This document shows positions 1-12,458 of a stretch of 64,000 nt of DNA, piece after piece. How positions within the stretch are numbered: position 1 is the first letter of the stretch; each line of letters opens with the position of its first letter. Source of the stretch: Mactromeris polynyma (lineage: Eukaryota > Mollusca > Bivalvia > Venerida > Mactridae); contig JASFXZ010000027.1 in the NCBI GenBank assembly GCA_032209605.1, positions 9,257,372-9,321,371 on the forward strand, written 5' to 3'. A program made the position numbers and the translations under genes. The notes under the pieces were generated by a model, which searched no databases, was not told the origin of the DNA, and saw only the letters and a list, made by a program, of their open reading frames with translations.

Positions 1-391
1 ATGAAAACCCGTTGTGAAAACATGTATTATTATAGTACGGTATATCAGGAAAAATAAGTGTATGTTTGAATAAGACGTCAATGTTTCAAGCGACCTGTTT
101 CAAGGATTCTGCGGATAAATCTGCTAAACTCGTATAAACGTAAAGTAGTTCGTGTTTTTAAAATATTGATGAGTTTCTTTGCGATAAATTACTGACTTTC
201 TGGCATTTAAGTTTGTCAACACATTTCCTTGTTTTGTGACACCGTGCTAAGATTTCGCAAACTCTATTTGGTAATATTTAATTCTAAAATCGACTGTCAG
301 CTGCCTCGAGGAAGTTCAACCTCGACCCGGATTGGATTTAAACTGTATTCGTAAATATTCAAAGTGGTGACAAATATGGTGACTATTTCAG

Positions 392-3300
392 CTTGTTTGG
401 AGGGTGAATACCGATGTTTCCTTGGAGAGTGCATATCATTGTTGGATACATGCGATGGATTACCACATTGTATGTACGCTGATGATGAGAGTGACTACAT
501 CTGTGATACTCTTCTAACTGAAGGTTTGTTAACAAAGAGAAACATCGAGAATAAGACCACATTTTGTTCTGGAGAAAGTCGCTCTCATTTGTGAGCTGGT
601 CTGATTATCGAGTTAAATATGGAAAAAAATGAAATTTGTACATGAATATACGGTCTTATAAATGAGGTGGCCGTAATTTTGAGGTGGTCTTTATGTGAGC
701 ATTTACTGTAATTATGAGGTGGTTTTATGTGAGCATTTACTGTAATTTTGAGGTGGTCTTTATGTGAGCATTTACAGTAATTTTGAGATGGTCTTTATGT
801 GAGCATTTACTGTAATTTTGAGGTGGTCTTTATGTGAGCATTTACTGTAATTTTGAGGTGGTCTTTATGTGAGCATTTACTGTAATTTTGAGGTGGTCTT
901 TTTGTGAGCATTTACAGTAATTTTGAGGTGGTCTTTATGTGAGCATTTACTGTAATTTTGAGATGGTCTTTATGTGAGCATTTACTGTAATTTTGAGGTG
1001 GTCTTTATGTGAGCATTTACTGTAATTTTGAGGTGGTCTTTATGTGAGCATTTACTGTAATTATGCGTACATGTGCATTTATATAAATTGAAATCAGTAG
1101 TTTCATATGTTTATAGTCCACTCCGCCTCTTCCTGTGTCTTACATCCAATGAGCATCAAGAATTTTTCAAATTTTTGACCAACTTATCCATTTATTATGG
1201 CATATCGTACAATATCTATTAAGTGATTTCATTAAGTAAATCTGGTAAGTGATCAATATGGAGTTAACTATAAGCCGGTTATATCTCACATATTAGAATT
1301 ATAAACAAATTAAGTGCTGCGATCGTTGTCGCTCCCTTGCACTTAATTTGCTTATAATTCCAATATATGAGCTATTTTTAACCTATGCATATAGATTTTA
1401 CCAGTTTTATTGTATGCAAATTACAATACTGCCCATTAGCATATATTTGAGATGTTTATTTTGTACAAAATTGTATTCGTGTACATTTGTAATTTTGAAT
1501 TTATGTTGTCATCATTATTGTGCATTAATAATGATTAAATACAGACACTTACATGTATATATAATATCAAGTTGTCTGTGTCTCTCTTAGTCTTAACAAA
1601 ACATTCGATAGTCATTCATTCACCGTGAATTCTTGCACTGTTACTCCATTGTATTGTATTATAAATTCTTAAATGTTCCGAAATAAGATAATTTCTATTG
1701 TTTTTTTCAGTTTCGTCTGAGATGGCGTCCTCCAATGAACGAACATCTGACGAAGTTACCGCTTCCAATGATGTTATGTCACTGCCTGTCATTGTTACAA
1801 TATCGTCCGTCTGTGTGTTCCTCACCGTTCTTATGGTCTTATTTATTGGTATTCTCATCGCAAAACGACAGAAAAATAACACTTCTCGTGAATCTCAGTC
1901 AGGTAAGTTGTGTTAAATCTCGTCAAATCTCGTAGACTCTCTGATTATCAAATGCTAAACATGTGTTGAAACTATGGGAGTCCTATGATGTCATAGACTT
2001 TCAGTTTATTACTATTTTGGCTTACAATCCTAACTGTAGATTATATAGATAATTGGTTAATAATAAACCTAATCAGAAACTAAAACAATGTTAATGCATA
2101 CTGAAAGTTGTGTTTACAAGTGTTGAGATACAGTACAATGTACTTAACGAAAGTGAAATAGAACTTAGAATTGCTTTAGAATGTGTTTAACATTTACGCC
2201 GTTTTTGAACAGTATGTTTGTTATATACGGCGATCAGCTGACCCAAGTATTCCTGGTTTGCCAGTCAGCACTAACATGTACATCTTTAAAGCTAATGACA
2301 ACTTTCATCCATGAATCAGAGGTGGAGAACTAACGAATTTGGATGTAAATATCATCAGTCAATATGTCAGATAGATTATACGCTCCTCGGATATCAAACT
2401 TGCTTCCAGATTTGCTTTGCAGATATGCTAACAATGCTGATGAAAGAATTAGTTGGCATCTTATAGTCTGAACATATTAACCTGATCCTGACCTTTATTC
2501 ATGAATATATTATACATTAATTACGCTAACTGTATAATTTCTGTGAGAGAATCGTGCTACATCGGTATTTTTCGTTGTTGTTACGGAAATCCTTGCACGT
2601 GTGGATTTTTTTCATAATATATTATTAAATGAACAAACGACTAGAGCCGAAGTTAATCGGATTAGGGAAAATTTTAGATAATCAATCTGCTGTGAAATTA
2701 TGCTAATAGAGGTCACAAGGATCAGGTTAATTTGTCCGAGTAATACAAATCCTAAACAATGAAATAACTGTCCTTGTCATATAGTGCTGTTTTATTAACC
2801 GCGAACGCATGCATATATTACCTGCCGTGCGTTCAGTTACGGCTAAGGGAAACCGCTCACAGTTCGCGTCTGAAACAAGTGTATTGACCGCCACTTTGGT
2901 TTCTGGTTCTCTGCTTCAAAGACTGTAAAGACAGGGAACCAGCCCTGCGTTCATTTTGCAATTTGGTTCCCCGTGTGCATACAATGTGATACGGTGGGCC
3001 AGGGATACAAAACGAAACGTGAGCGACGGTAAGCCGTAACTGAACGCAGTGTGCGGCTCTCAAATTCGCGTGCTACCTCGAAGTTGCGCGAGCGAGTGGG
3101 CACACAGTGGGTGCGCACTTTTTGGCAAACAGTGCGTTCAGTAGCAAAACGCGTGCACAGTCTCGTAACTCGAGCGAGTGTTAGCCTTAACCGAACGCAA
3201 GACTTGTACAATTTATTTCAAAATTGGTGTATACAGTTGTTCGTGCTTTTCCGTGCGCTTTACGGAAAAAAGTCGAGATCGTGTTTTGATAGAAATGAAA

Positions 3301-5852
3301 GTCAAACGTCTGTAAATATTTTACGCATGGTTCCATTTTCTTACCTAAATGGACATGGATCGATACTGAAAGTGCATCTGCCAGTTCGCGGTCAATCTAA
3401 CAGCACTATACGTTATTTGAAATTTATTATATATGTGATAATGTAAAATATATATGCTCGAGTTATTTACATTTGTGACTTTACCAACTGAACGCAATTC
3501 ACAGTGTATAGTCGTATTGGATATAAATAGATAGTTCCCACATTTACAATATTTACCTCCCTTGTTCTGAATAATCTGCCTCATTGTTAGGAAATTTTCC
3601 TTCAAGTTTATAGGGAATATAATGTAAACGATGATAAAATAAAATCAGATATACATTTGTATAAGATAACTTATGCTCACATTGTTAGATGGCTCAGAAA
3701 GCTGAAGAAGAAGTGGTTGTCACATGTTAATTCTCTTGTGTTTTTTTCTGAATTATCACATATTTGGGAATTACTTCTATAAGTGCTTATCAGTTTTGCC
3801 TATCAAAATGACTGATGGTTAAGAACAGCGGAGGTTAATATTGTAGATGTGGGAACTATCAATTATTTATGGTTGAAAAAGACAAAAGCCTAGTTTTTCT
3901 AGTCATAATTCATCTATATTTGTCACATGGTTAACTCGGCATAGACCTGTTACCGTAATGTCGGTCTACTCCTTGTCACATGGTTAACTCGGCATAGACC
4001 TGTTACCGTAATGTCGGTCTACTCCTTGATATTAATAATAGTTATTGGACATTACTTCCTGCAGGAAAACCCTCCAAGAATTGACAGATGATTATGTAGA
4101 ATCAATGTTTTCTCAGACAAATTATTCAGTTTTTCCAGACAGACATCTTCCCACTCGCATTTAAACCTTGACCAATTATCTGTTTCCCAAAGGGTTAATT
4201 GCAAAATTTTATTACAAGTCGTTATAAGTGACAGAAAAAAATCATTGCCAATGAATAGCTATAGACGAAGTTCACAACTGATTGAAATAATATGTCTCAG
4301 TTTGAATAATATGATTTTATTAGTTTAAACTGACATTTCTGCCACAAAGAAGTACGTTCTTCCGGGAGAAGTCGTGAATTTAGAGGTTCAATAATTGTCT
4401 GTCCGTATCAACTTCTTCGTACTTACATAATAGGGTGTAATTAAATTACACATTTTAAGCTCTCGTGGAAGACTTAATTATCCGAGTAACGATTTTGTCT
4501 TAGCCTTCAGTTTGAAACTGAGTAAATTCTTTCAGAATTTAGAGCATACAATCTCGCTATATATGGATATCCATTTATTTATATTGATTCAGCATTTATT
4601 TTAATTGCCGTGTGTTCGAGTCTTGTTTTATCATCTAACTTTGATGTAAAGACAAGATAGAAATGAAAACAATACGTTCTTTTTGTTTCAAGTAAACATT
4701 TCACACAAATAAAGTTAAATAAAAGTTACGCTTGAACAATACACAACCAATGTAGCAAAATGCAGACGATAATTAAACATAGATACCACAGTGACACTTG
4801 TTGTATTAGAACAATACATGGGTGGTCCACCAAGTCGGTACACATTTTGATGTTCCAAATTTACACAATGATCCCTTGTGATGGTGGTCTAGACAATACA
4901 CTAGACAATACACTAGACAACAGTTCTACAGCAAGAATGTTAGAACAATGCAATTTACATTTATTAAACTTCACACAGAATTAATTGCACATTAAAAACC
5001 TTATGCATGTGGGCAGTATATTACAGCAGATAATCTGTACTCTGTTTTAAATTACTGTATAACATTACATGTCATACATTTCGTCTAATTAAAAAGCAAC
5101 GCATTAGCATATTTAAACATACAATATATTGTGCACTGTAAGTGTAGATATTTCACATTAAATATGCTCTAACATGCATTCTAGTGGTAAATACTGCACG
5201 AATAACGCAATACATATTTTTTATTGTTTCAGCTTCTGAACCGCTCAGAAAAAGTTACATAACGACTTACATCGAGTCTGATGTTGATTCACCTACACAG
5301 AAGAGAAGACCTACGTTCCCCACTAGAAATAATTTGGCGTCGCGTGACCACGCGAGTTACCTCCCTGTAGAAAGAATTGATCGCGGGATCAATGAAGGTG
5401 CTGGCGGATTCATAGAAATAGTAGAATCTGAAAGTACGCCGGTAGGTGAAACAGAGACGGGAAAACCAAACCTAGCCATCCAATTAGGTGTTGAAATATA
5501 CGATGTGAAGGCGCTTGATTCGTCGAAAATACATGGATTAGGGAAGTACACATTTAAACCTCGGCTGAAGTACTTGAATAGTAAACCTTACAATGAGCTG
5601 GATGAAAAAGATAGAGATAAATTGTATGTGATAAACAGTTACAGACATTGTTCGGGTAAAAGTATCTTACCCTCAAGTTTGACCTTTGACAAAGATCCCC
5701 AGCAGTTCTCTGATAAGTTTGCTACGGACTTGTTATGTAGTTCTACACCCCGACCGCCGTTACGGGGTCTGTCAAAAACTGACCACCAAGAAGTGTCACA
5801 TGAAAGTATACCAGCGACTGTTCAAGCCGAGGACACACAACCGGATGTCTGA
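392..5852 (+). CDS. LDLa-domain single-pass membrane protein, 3' part of gene (exons 392-523, 1711-1902, 5233-5852)
   Basis: Three exons join in frame through phase-1 introns with GT-AG borders: acceptors end ...atttcag, ...tttttcag and ...tgtttcag, and donors are G/gtttgt and G/gtaagt. The first exon encodes an LDL-receptor class A module with six cysteines (CLEGEYRCFLGEC, then CDGLPHC and a terminal C), although the acidic calcium-site segment (ADDESD) is compressed. The second encodes a Ser/Thr-rich stalk, a hydrophobic membrane span starting at LPVIVTISSV, and a basic stop-transfer AKRQK. The last encodes about 206 cytoplasmic residues rich in Ser, Asp and Glu, with several Tyr (KSYITTY, GKYTF, LKYLN) and no domain I recognise. 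The upstream exons are missing because the exon at 392 enters with a one-base carry-over. LDLa modules usually bind ligand through calcium; a receptor role is inferred. A polyadenylation signal AATAAA at 6636-6641 could end the transcript. Confidence 0.72.
590..1075. repeat. 35-bp tandem array grown from one end of a MITE
   Basis: About eleven head-to-tail copies of a 35-bp unit (aggtggtctttatgtgagca, then tttactgtaatttt) lie between 668 and 1065 in the first intron of the upstream LDLa gene. The unit is the terminal sequence of the MITE family also seen at 28921-29100 and 59438-59603, and the preceding 590-667 (ctgattatcgag, tacggtcttataaatgaggt) matches the interior of that element. The array therefore looks like amplification of one transposon end. 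Confidence 0.85.
2190..2345. repeat. SINE-core-like fragment
   Basis: Contains cgccgtttttgaacagta, ttatatacggcg, gaccc..tattcctgg and the later agcta..gacaact blocks shared with 19912-20110, 9063-9200 and 61240-61425. Only the 61240 copy keeps a clear tRNA-like head, so this is a headless fragment. It is intronic, between the transmembrane and cytoplasmic exons of the + strand LDLa gene. Confidence 0.6.
2780..3410. mobile_element. Non-autonomous TIR transposon, copy 1 (tatagtgctgtt ends)
   Basis: Both ends carry an inverted terminal repeat of about 27 bp: tatagtgctgtt then accgcgaac on the left, and gttcgcggt then aacagcactata on the right, with about 24 of 27 positions agreeing. An inner inverted pair (gcgttcagttacggct at about 2829 and agccgtaactgaacgc at about 3032) suggests a nested foldback. 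A 131-codon open frame at 3051-3446 runs through the element but has no recognisable domain. A shorter relative lies at 11385-11641. Confidence 0.75.
3922..4027. repeat. Perfect 53-bp tandem duplication with internal stem
   Basis: Two adjacent identical 53-bp copies begin gtcacatggttaactcggca. Each contains tagacctg and a downstream gtcggtcta that can pair as a short stem. Perfect identity implies a recent duplication. It lies in the last intron of the + strand LDLa gene. Confidence 0.85.
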
Positions 5853-8413
5853 AATAACGTACCATTGTTACTTGTGTGACTGTTTGGTATTTGTTGACAA
5901 TCCTCGGGACAATCCAGTGTTCAATCGATGAATATCAAATCAAATATTGTGAATATCGATGTGCAATCAACAAAACATCACTAGTATTTCTGAGACTTAA
6001 ATTTCTAAGTCAACTATCAGTCCAAAGACGTGACGATTTCACGATATGTTCATCATATCCTCGATTATTTTCCGGTGTTATCGGCAACTATCGAGTATCA
6101 CGGATGAAATACATTTCCACATGACCTTGAATCTCAAACATCGTTCGGAGTTGGTCAACGATGGACATTTCCCGAACAGTTGATGGCTATGACAACATTT
6201 CATTAACATCTACCAGCAACAGAGCTTCGTCCAACAATCGTACGGAGCTCGGAAATCAGATTTTACCACGGTATGTTAACATTACATACTCGTAGACATG
6301 GGTCTTCTTGATGTTGGTATACCATGCCGTAATACGTATGTCCAAAAAATGAGTGGTGTAGTTAGGAATCAATTTCCATAAACTTGGCTACTGAACATTC
6401 GATCTATATTGGTAAACATTACCAATTCACCGTATTGTATATATATACGGAATCTTCACTATATTGTGACTTGTTGTGAAGAATGTGCATTTTATGGTTT
6501 ACTTCGATTGTTTGATAGTTCAATTCATTAGAAATCAAAATCAATAGAAGATGTATCCAGTGTTTTATTGACACTACGTGAAATTGTGCTGGCGGTAGAC
6601 ACGTTTTACCAGTATATATATGTGGGTGTATCAAAAATAAACATAAAGTGCCTTGTGCGTATAGTTGACTAGATTCAAAATACATCAGATTGACAATTCA
6701 TTTATTTTCGTGTAGTCTTCTGTCCATGTTATAAAAACATTTGAATGTCGAAGCCATATATTTCGTGTTATTGTTAAAATTTCAACTAACTAATGATCGT
6801 GTAATGTCTTTCTTAGTGTTTTGCCTAAAATTTACCTCAACCATTGAGTATTTTGTGTTCCAGCCCAATTATGGCTGCAAATATGAAAACAATTCTTTAT
6901 ACTGATAAGTATCTGTAATATCACGTGGTTTACAAACTGAAAGCTGACTTTGTGAGGATATACAGTTGCTGGTCGATTCGGAGAAACAATGATTACCGAA
7001 ATCTCCGTTCATTAAATCAAATTACGGGAATTCGTAGATGTCAGTCGTTTTAGAGTGTTATTTACCTACACGAAAATACATGTTATGTCAGAGATACTCA
7101 GAATTCCATTATATTGTAAGTCTTTCATTTCAACTTTGCTTATTTTATGTGTATGCATGTGACAATGTATATGAATTTCTGGTGTGAACATACGTGTATT
7201 TCGTGAATATTTCGTATGTTGTTATATTGGAATGTATGTACATCTGTAACTGTAATATTGTTTCTACTGATAGTAAGTATGAATTGTGTAAGTTGTGATA
7301 ATAAAACTGTAACAACACATCATTTAGCCAGCGTTTTAGCAAACAGATATCGGCATGCTAAAATATTACTTAAATATGTTGATTTTTATATTCTTGAATT
7401 AAGATTCATGTTTGCCACATTAACTAACTTTGTCATAAATATATTTTTACTAAATCTGCATTTCAAAGATACGAGTACAACTTTAGACAAAAGTACGTTA
7501 TAATTTCTTTAGAAAATCGATTACAGGTATTTTACGACGTTTACACCTTTTTCGAATTTGTCTATTTTCGTGACTTCAAACTTACCAAACGTCATGTAAT
7601 GTTTTAGAAATAAAGCATACTTTTCCCAAAAAAATATCGCCTTCAGTCATGATACTTAGTATTCATTGTAGGAGAATCATCCCCATGAACTTCTTGTAGT
7701 GTGTCTCTCTATCACCATGGTGATGATCTGCGTTATTTATTATCTATAAAAATGATTGTTTGTTGTTAAATCACATTTTTAACAATGAACTGTGACCTGA
7801 AGATCAATGTGAAAGTTTTTATATTAAATTGTTTAATAATAATGCAAATATGAAACAAATCTGCATTAAGTGAATGAATATCAATAATGACTGATTAGGA
7901 GAGTTTCCTGATATTGTTAAGTATATGAAGTGTTGAAGTATTATGCAATGTGTATATCTCGCTTGTAAGCATTTAAATATTGTTTCCTTTGCTTTTAAAC
8001 ATTACACACTAGGATAACAATTATATTCTTTTTTTTTTATTCGAAATGATTGAATACATACTTTATAATTGTAGCAGCACAAGTAATACAACTTCATACC
8101 ATGTTAATGTTATTGTTTAATCTACTCAAAATGTTATACTTGTATTGGCTGCAATACTTAGTCACAAAAGTTTACCTTTCATTCAGTGCCGACGTCCTCA
8201 CAGCCCATATCAGCTGTTCATTAATCACTGCCTTCGTGAAGATGCGAGATGATGGGTACTTGAATGAAATGGTCGTTACTCCTTGAAAACAAGGCTTTTA
8301 CTTTCTGTGTCACATTTATTTCTTCATTTAACCACCTACGTTAATATCATCTCTGTAATATAACCAGAATTATGTAGATATGTTATATTTAAAGGAAAAT
8401 ATAAATTACCCAG
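5853..8413. other. 3' UTR candidate and AT-rich intergenic DNA
   Basis: No coding exon could be supported here. The proximal part probably is 3' UTR of the upstream LDLa gene, with AATAAA at 6636-6641. The rest is AT-rich, and its short open frames have no recognisable motif. Confidence 0.4.
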
Positions 8414-8514
8414 AAATTAAAAACTGTGCAAATGTTTGTGATGGCGCATGTGTTGAAAGGGGCGACCACGACCACTGCGTATGTGGTTGCTGCGATGATT
8501 GGTACGGCACATGA
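8414..8514 (+). CDS. Candidate cysteine-rich terminal exon, EGF-like pattern
   Basis: After a possible acceptor (ttacccag) a short open stretch encodes NCANVCDGACVERG and then DHDHCVCGCCDDWYGT before a stop at 8512-8514. The spacing C-x3-C-x3-C-x8-C-x-C-x-CC matches the first five cysteines of an EGF module, and WYG sits where EGF modules often carry an aromatic-glycine pair, but the usual sixth cysteine is absent. ATTAAA at 8720-8725 could serve as a polyadenylation signal. No upstream partner exon was identified. It could be a degenerate exon or a chance Cys-rich stretch. Confidence 0.3.
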
Positions 8515-8846
8515 CGGTATATAGTTCTAACCGAAGTATGTAGTAGATCTAACGCATCATTGTATTAATACTGTGGTAAGACAGACGAATGTTGCGAAGT
8601 ATTTTCACTTATTCTAGTCATTTACTCAACCATAATAACCGACATGAGATACGACATGTTTGATATGTGTATTTATATTTCATTGTATAGTTAAGTATTT
8701 TTGTTATGATTGTATTTGTATTAAAGATGTCACCTATAAATCTGTGTTAATTACTTACTGTATTTTGTTACCGTTGCCTATTGTGTTGCATTGATGTTTG
8801 GTGCACTTTTTAATAGTATTTGATTGCTGGATGCTGGATGCTGGAT

Positions 8847-9062
8847 AACCTCTTCTGTAAGTGACGTCATTTCAAGAAAACGCAACATGTGATGTCACAA
8901 TGTGCAAGCTGGAAACAATATTTACTCCATATGGTCATTTCGTTTTCATATTGCCATATGGTGCAAATACTGCTTACGGTAATTACATGGTGACGTCGCA
9001 TGTAACGTTTTCTGGACATGCCGTCACTTATAGAAGAGGTTGAAAATCGTACAGCCGTGCTC
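8847..9062. mobile_element. Foldback MITE, copy A (acctcttctgtaagtgacgtca ends)
   Basis: The left end aacctcttctgtaagtgacg is mirrored at the right by gtcacttatagaagaggtt, with a second inverted layer (atatggtcatttcgttttca versus tattgccatatgg) in the middle. Two other copies, at 13600-13840 and 58346-58562, share ends, interior (tttactccatatgg) and length of about 215 bp, which defines a family. It has no coding capacity. Confidence 0.82.
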
Positions 9063-9200
9063 ATTTCATTACATACGTCGATCAGTTGACCTAACTATGC
9101 AATGTAATTTTCTTGGCTTACCAAACAGTACTAACCTCTTCTGCCACAAGCAGCGGACAACTTCCCCACATGAATCACAGTTGAGGACAAATGACTTTTG
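9063..9200. repeat. SINE-core-like fragment abutting MITE copy A
   Basis: Shows catacgtcgatcagttgacct, the cagtactaacctcttctgcc block and caacttccccacatgaatca, the same core as 19912-20110. It directly follows the MITE at 8847-9062. Confidence 0.6.
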
Positions 9201-9926
9201 ATGTATGTTGTATTTTATCCAGTTAAATTATCATCGAGAACATGGTAAACGAAGTCAGATATCACGAAATCACTCGAGGTAATGTTTCTGTTAAAGTTGT
9301 AAATGCAACGCAATATGATTTATGGTGTGTGTGTATGACGCTAAATGTTTTAGAAGCTATACATTGTACTCTTATTTATATCTGTTTTATTCTGAAAACA
9401 AAAATATTGCTCGAATTATGACAAACAGATTTCTTCTTACAGACTGTTATCAAGTTTCTGAGGAGACAAATGTCTAATTCTTCCTGAAACACCTGAAAGA
9501 ATAGGTAAACAACAGAACAAGTCATGTCTGTATATTATATCGAAGTACATAAATCATTCGATACGCTTCTGTTGGAAATGTTGTAATGATTCTTTTTTTT
9601 TAATTACGAATGTAACCGTGGATACCAGACAATGTATTAAGTTTATTGCAATATCTACAAAAAATCATTACTCAGTCAAAGCGGAATGCTACTGGAAAAA
9701 CATTAAGGTTGACACAGTAACCGGCAACTTTAACAGGATTCTGCGACCGACAACAAAACAAATACATGGCTGTGAAATGTGCGATTGTATTAAGCTCCAC
9801 TCATGGTGGCATTTTCCCGGGAGCGTTATAATTACCTTAAACCCGAATACAGAGCCCAGGACATGTGTTATGCTGTTTATCGGGGTGTCGTACTGTACAC
9901 CCGATGGATGACGACTGTCTTCCAAG

Positions 9927-10672
9927 ATCTAAAAATAATCAAGAAGTGTGTCCTTTCCTCAAATTTATTTAAACAGGTGTTATAACATAGAAGTCTGAAT
10001 CAAGAGTGATAATATAATATATCATCAATTATACAAAGTATTCATGAACATGAACAAGTATTCATGAATACAAACAAGTATTCATGAGTATATTAGATGT
10101 AATAAAGTACTTCAATTTCAAGTATCCATATCTTAAATATTTCAAGATAAAAGTTAAAATAGTCAACCATAAATTAACCACAAAAATGCATATGGATTAA
10201 ATTCAACATCAAGTTCTTGTTTAATTCATTTAAAAAGTATATCAGTAATAAGTATACATACATGTCATCATGTCAAATAGCATGGAATACATTTAATCAG
10301 ACACAAACATTGAATGTAACAACTTCGCTTTTGTTCGGCTTTCATTTCCTGGTCCTCATAAGGCCAAAGTTATGAATTTACTCTAAAGTGAAATAATGAA
10401 ACCGAAACCGCTCTAATTACCGAAAAGCATATTCCGCTCTCTGTGAAACATAGGCCAATTAATCAATTTCTTAAATCTAATCAATTCAAATACAATTCCA
10501 TACTGTTTGATAAAGTTACAGAATTAAAATATCATTCATCGATATAACATAAAAAGCAAAGTTTCTTACCTAAAAATAATCAAGAAGTGTGTCCTTTCCT
10601 CAAATTTATTTAAACAGGTGTTATAACATAGAAGTCTGAATCAAGAGTGACTTCTTGGAGGAAGGACACAAC
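9927..10672. repeat. Direct repeat pair of about 83 bp, one copy in a hairpin
   Basis: The sequence starting ctaaaaataatcaagaagtg occurs at about 9929-10009 and again at about 10571-10650, almost unchanged through gaatcaagagtga. After the second copy, gaggaaggacacaac is the near inverse complement of its own gtgtcctttcctc, giving a hairpin of about 95 bp. The 560 bp between the copies is AT-rich with tattcatga tandem words near 10035-10090. This could be a small element with one solo end. Confidence 0.7.
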
Positions 10673-11384
10673 TTTCATCGAAAGACCGAAATAGTAATTA
10701 TCCAATAAGAAACTCTGTTACAAAATTCTAATGATTGATTGACCAATTAAAATTGTAGGGATTAATATAACTGCAAAGAACTCTGGGATCTGAGACCCTA
10801 ACATGTGTTACTTTGTCCATTGTTCAATTATGTCGCTTTTATCGTAATACCCCGCCACTTGCTTTGATAGCAATTTGCAGTTTAACAACTATCTTTTAAA
10901 TTATGCGACAAGCTATCAGAAAAGTATTTATCGTTAAGATGTAGCTTGTGTTTATCACAACACCGACAGACTGATTAAAGTAACTCGGCCTTTAATTCGA
11001 TTATCACAAAAATAGTTGAAATATATAAAAATTGACCCTAAACTTAAAAACAACTCCAGAATTTCAAAATATTAATTCAAAATAAAACACACAAAAATTC
11101 CCCATTTTTAGGGCATAACACATGTATCAATATTGCTTTTCTGGATATGTCTCCTGATGGCGTGATAGTGGTTCCTAACTAGACTATAATCATAATTGTA
11201 ATAAATTAGCAAAACACCACAATCATCATCATTGCTATTTTCTGACACATTTCTAACATTCTAATTTTTTCCATGAACTGTTTCCGTATTTTTCTTTTAT
11301 TTTCCTTATTCTATTATTTTTCTTTGAGTTTCTTTTTTCATTATCATTTCCCTAATTTGCTCCCATGTTTTTGATGTTAAGTAT
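10673..11384. other. AT-rich intergenic DNA
   Basis: I see no exon, RNA gene or repeat family here beyond homopolymer and simple AT runs. Confidence 0.4.
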
Positions 11385-11641
11385 ATATAATGCTGTTTCT
11401 TTAACCGCGAACGTATGAAGATATTACCTGGTCAAATTCAGTGCAAAATGGGTGTACAATGTACGTGGTTGTTCCTGCTTTTCAGTGTGCTTGATAGAAA
11501 AAAGTCGCACTAATGTTTTGATAGAGAGTGACTAAAACATGTTAATGTTCTACGCACGGGTGCATGTTCTGACCTAAATGGACATGGAACGGTCCTGGAA
11601 GTTCATGCGTCTGTGCCCGGTCGATCTAACAGCACTATATG
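11385..11641. mobile_element. Non-autonomous TIR transposon, copy 2 (internally deleted)
   Basis: Aligns with both ends of the element at 2780-3410: gctgtttctttaaccgcgaa at the left and ggtcgatctaacagcactat at the right, with the internal aaaaaagtcg and cctaaatggacatgga blocks in the same order. Most of the middle of copy 1 is missing. Confidence 0.7.
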
Positions 11642-12042
11642 TGATGTATGTATTTTCTTTTTTTGTTTGTATCATGTGACATATATGTTGTAAAATTGTA
11701 TTTTATGACGACTTTTACTTACCATAAGTCTAAATAAAAGTCTGTTTATATATTCTATCAAGTACATGTACATAATTATGACCTCGTTCGGTTGGACCCA
11801 GATGGGAATGACCCTGTACACGTATATGGATCATCTTTGAATATCGAAAATTGACCGGGTCAAAATGTTATGTTGCACATTGAATTCTTGTCTGTTTCTA
11901 ACGTTGAAAAAATCAAATGTAGCCATTTTCAATCGAATAAAAGTAATTTCACTCCAGTTTCCATGTCTGATCTCGAAAACAGCATTTACTTAGGGTGACC
12001 AGTGTATGCATTCCCTCCCTATATATAAAGCTCTCGTTGTTT

Positions 12043-12458
12043 GGAGGGCGCGTGATGTGGAGGATGTGTGATGTGGAGGGTGTGTGATGTGGAGGGTGTG
12101 TGATGTGGAGGGTGTGTGATGTGGAGGGCGCGTGATGTGGAGGGTGTGTGATGTGGAGGGTGTGTGATGTGGAGGGTGTGTGATATGGAGGGTGCGTGAT
12201 GTGGAGGGTGCGTGATGTGGAGGGTGTGTGATGTGGAGGGTGTGTGATATGGAGGGTGCGTGATGTGGAGGGCGCGTGATGTGGAGGGTGCGTGATGTGG
12301 AGGGTGTGTGATGTGGAGGGTGTGTGATATGGAGGGTGCGTGATGTGGAGGGTGCGTGATGTGGAGGGTGTGTGATGTGGAGGGTGTGTGATGTGGAGGG
12401 TGCGTGATGTGGAGGGTGCGTGATGTGGAGGGCGCGTGATGTGGAGGGTGCGTGATGT
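12043..12458. repeat. 16-bp minisatellite, about 26 units
   Basis: Unit gatgtggagggtgtgt with frequent t/c exchanges (tgtgt, tgcgt, cgcgt) and occasional gatatgg. Because 16 is not a multiple of three, the open frames over it translate as a 16-residue His/Pro/Ser/Thr repeat in several frames. That marks low complexity rather than coding sequence. Confidence 0.93.

Noticed and set aside
3051..3446. 131-codon plus frame as transposase
   Set aside because: It overlaps the right TIR of the element and shows no catalytic motif.
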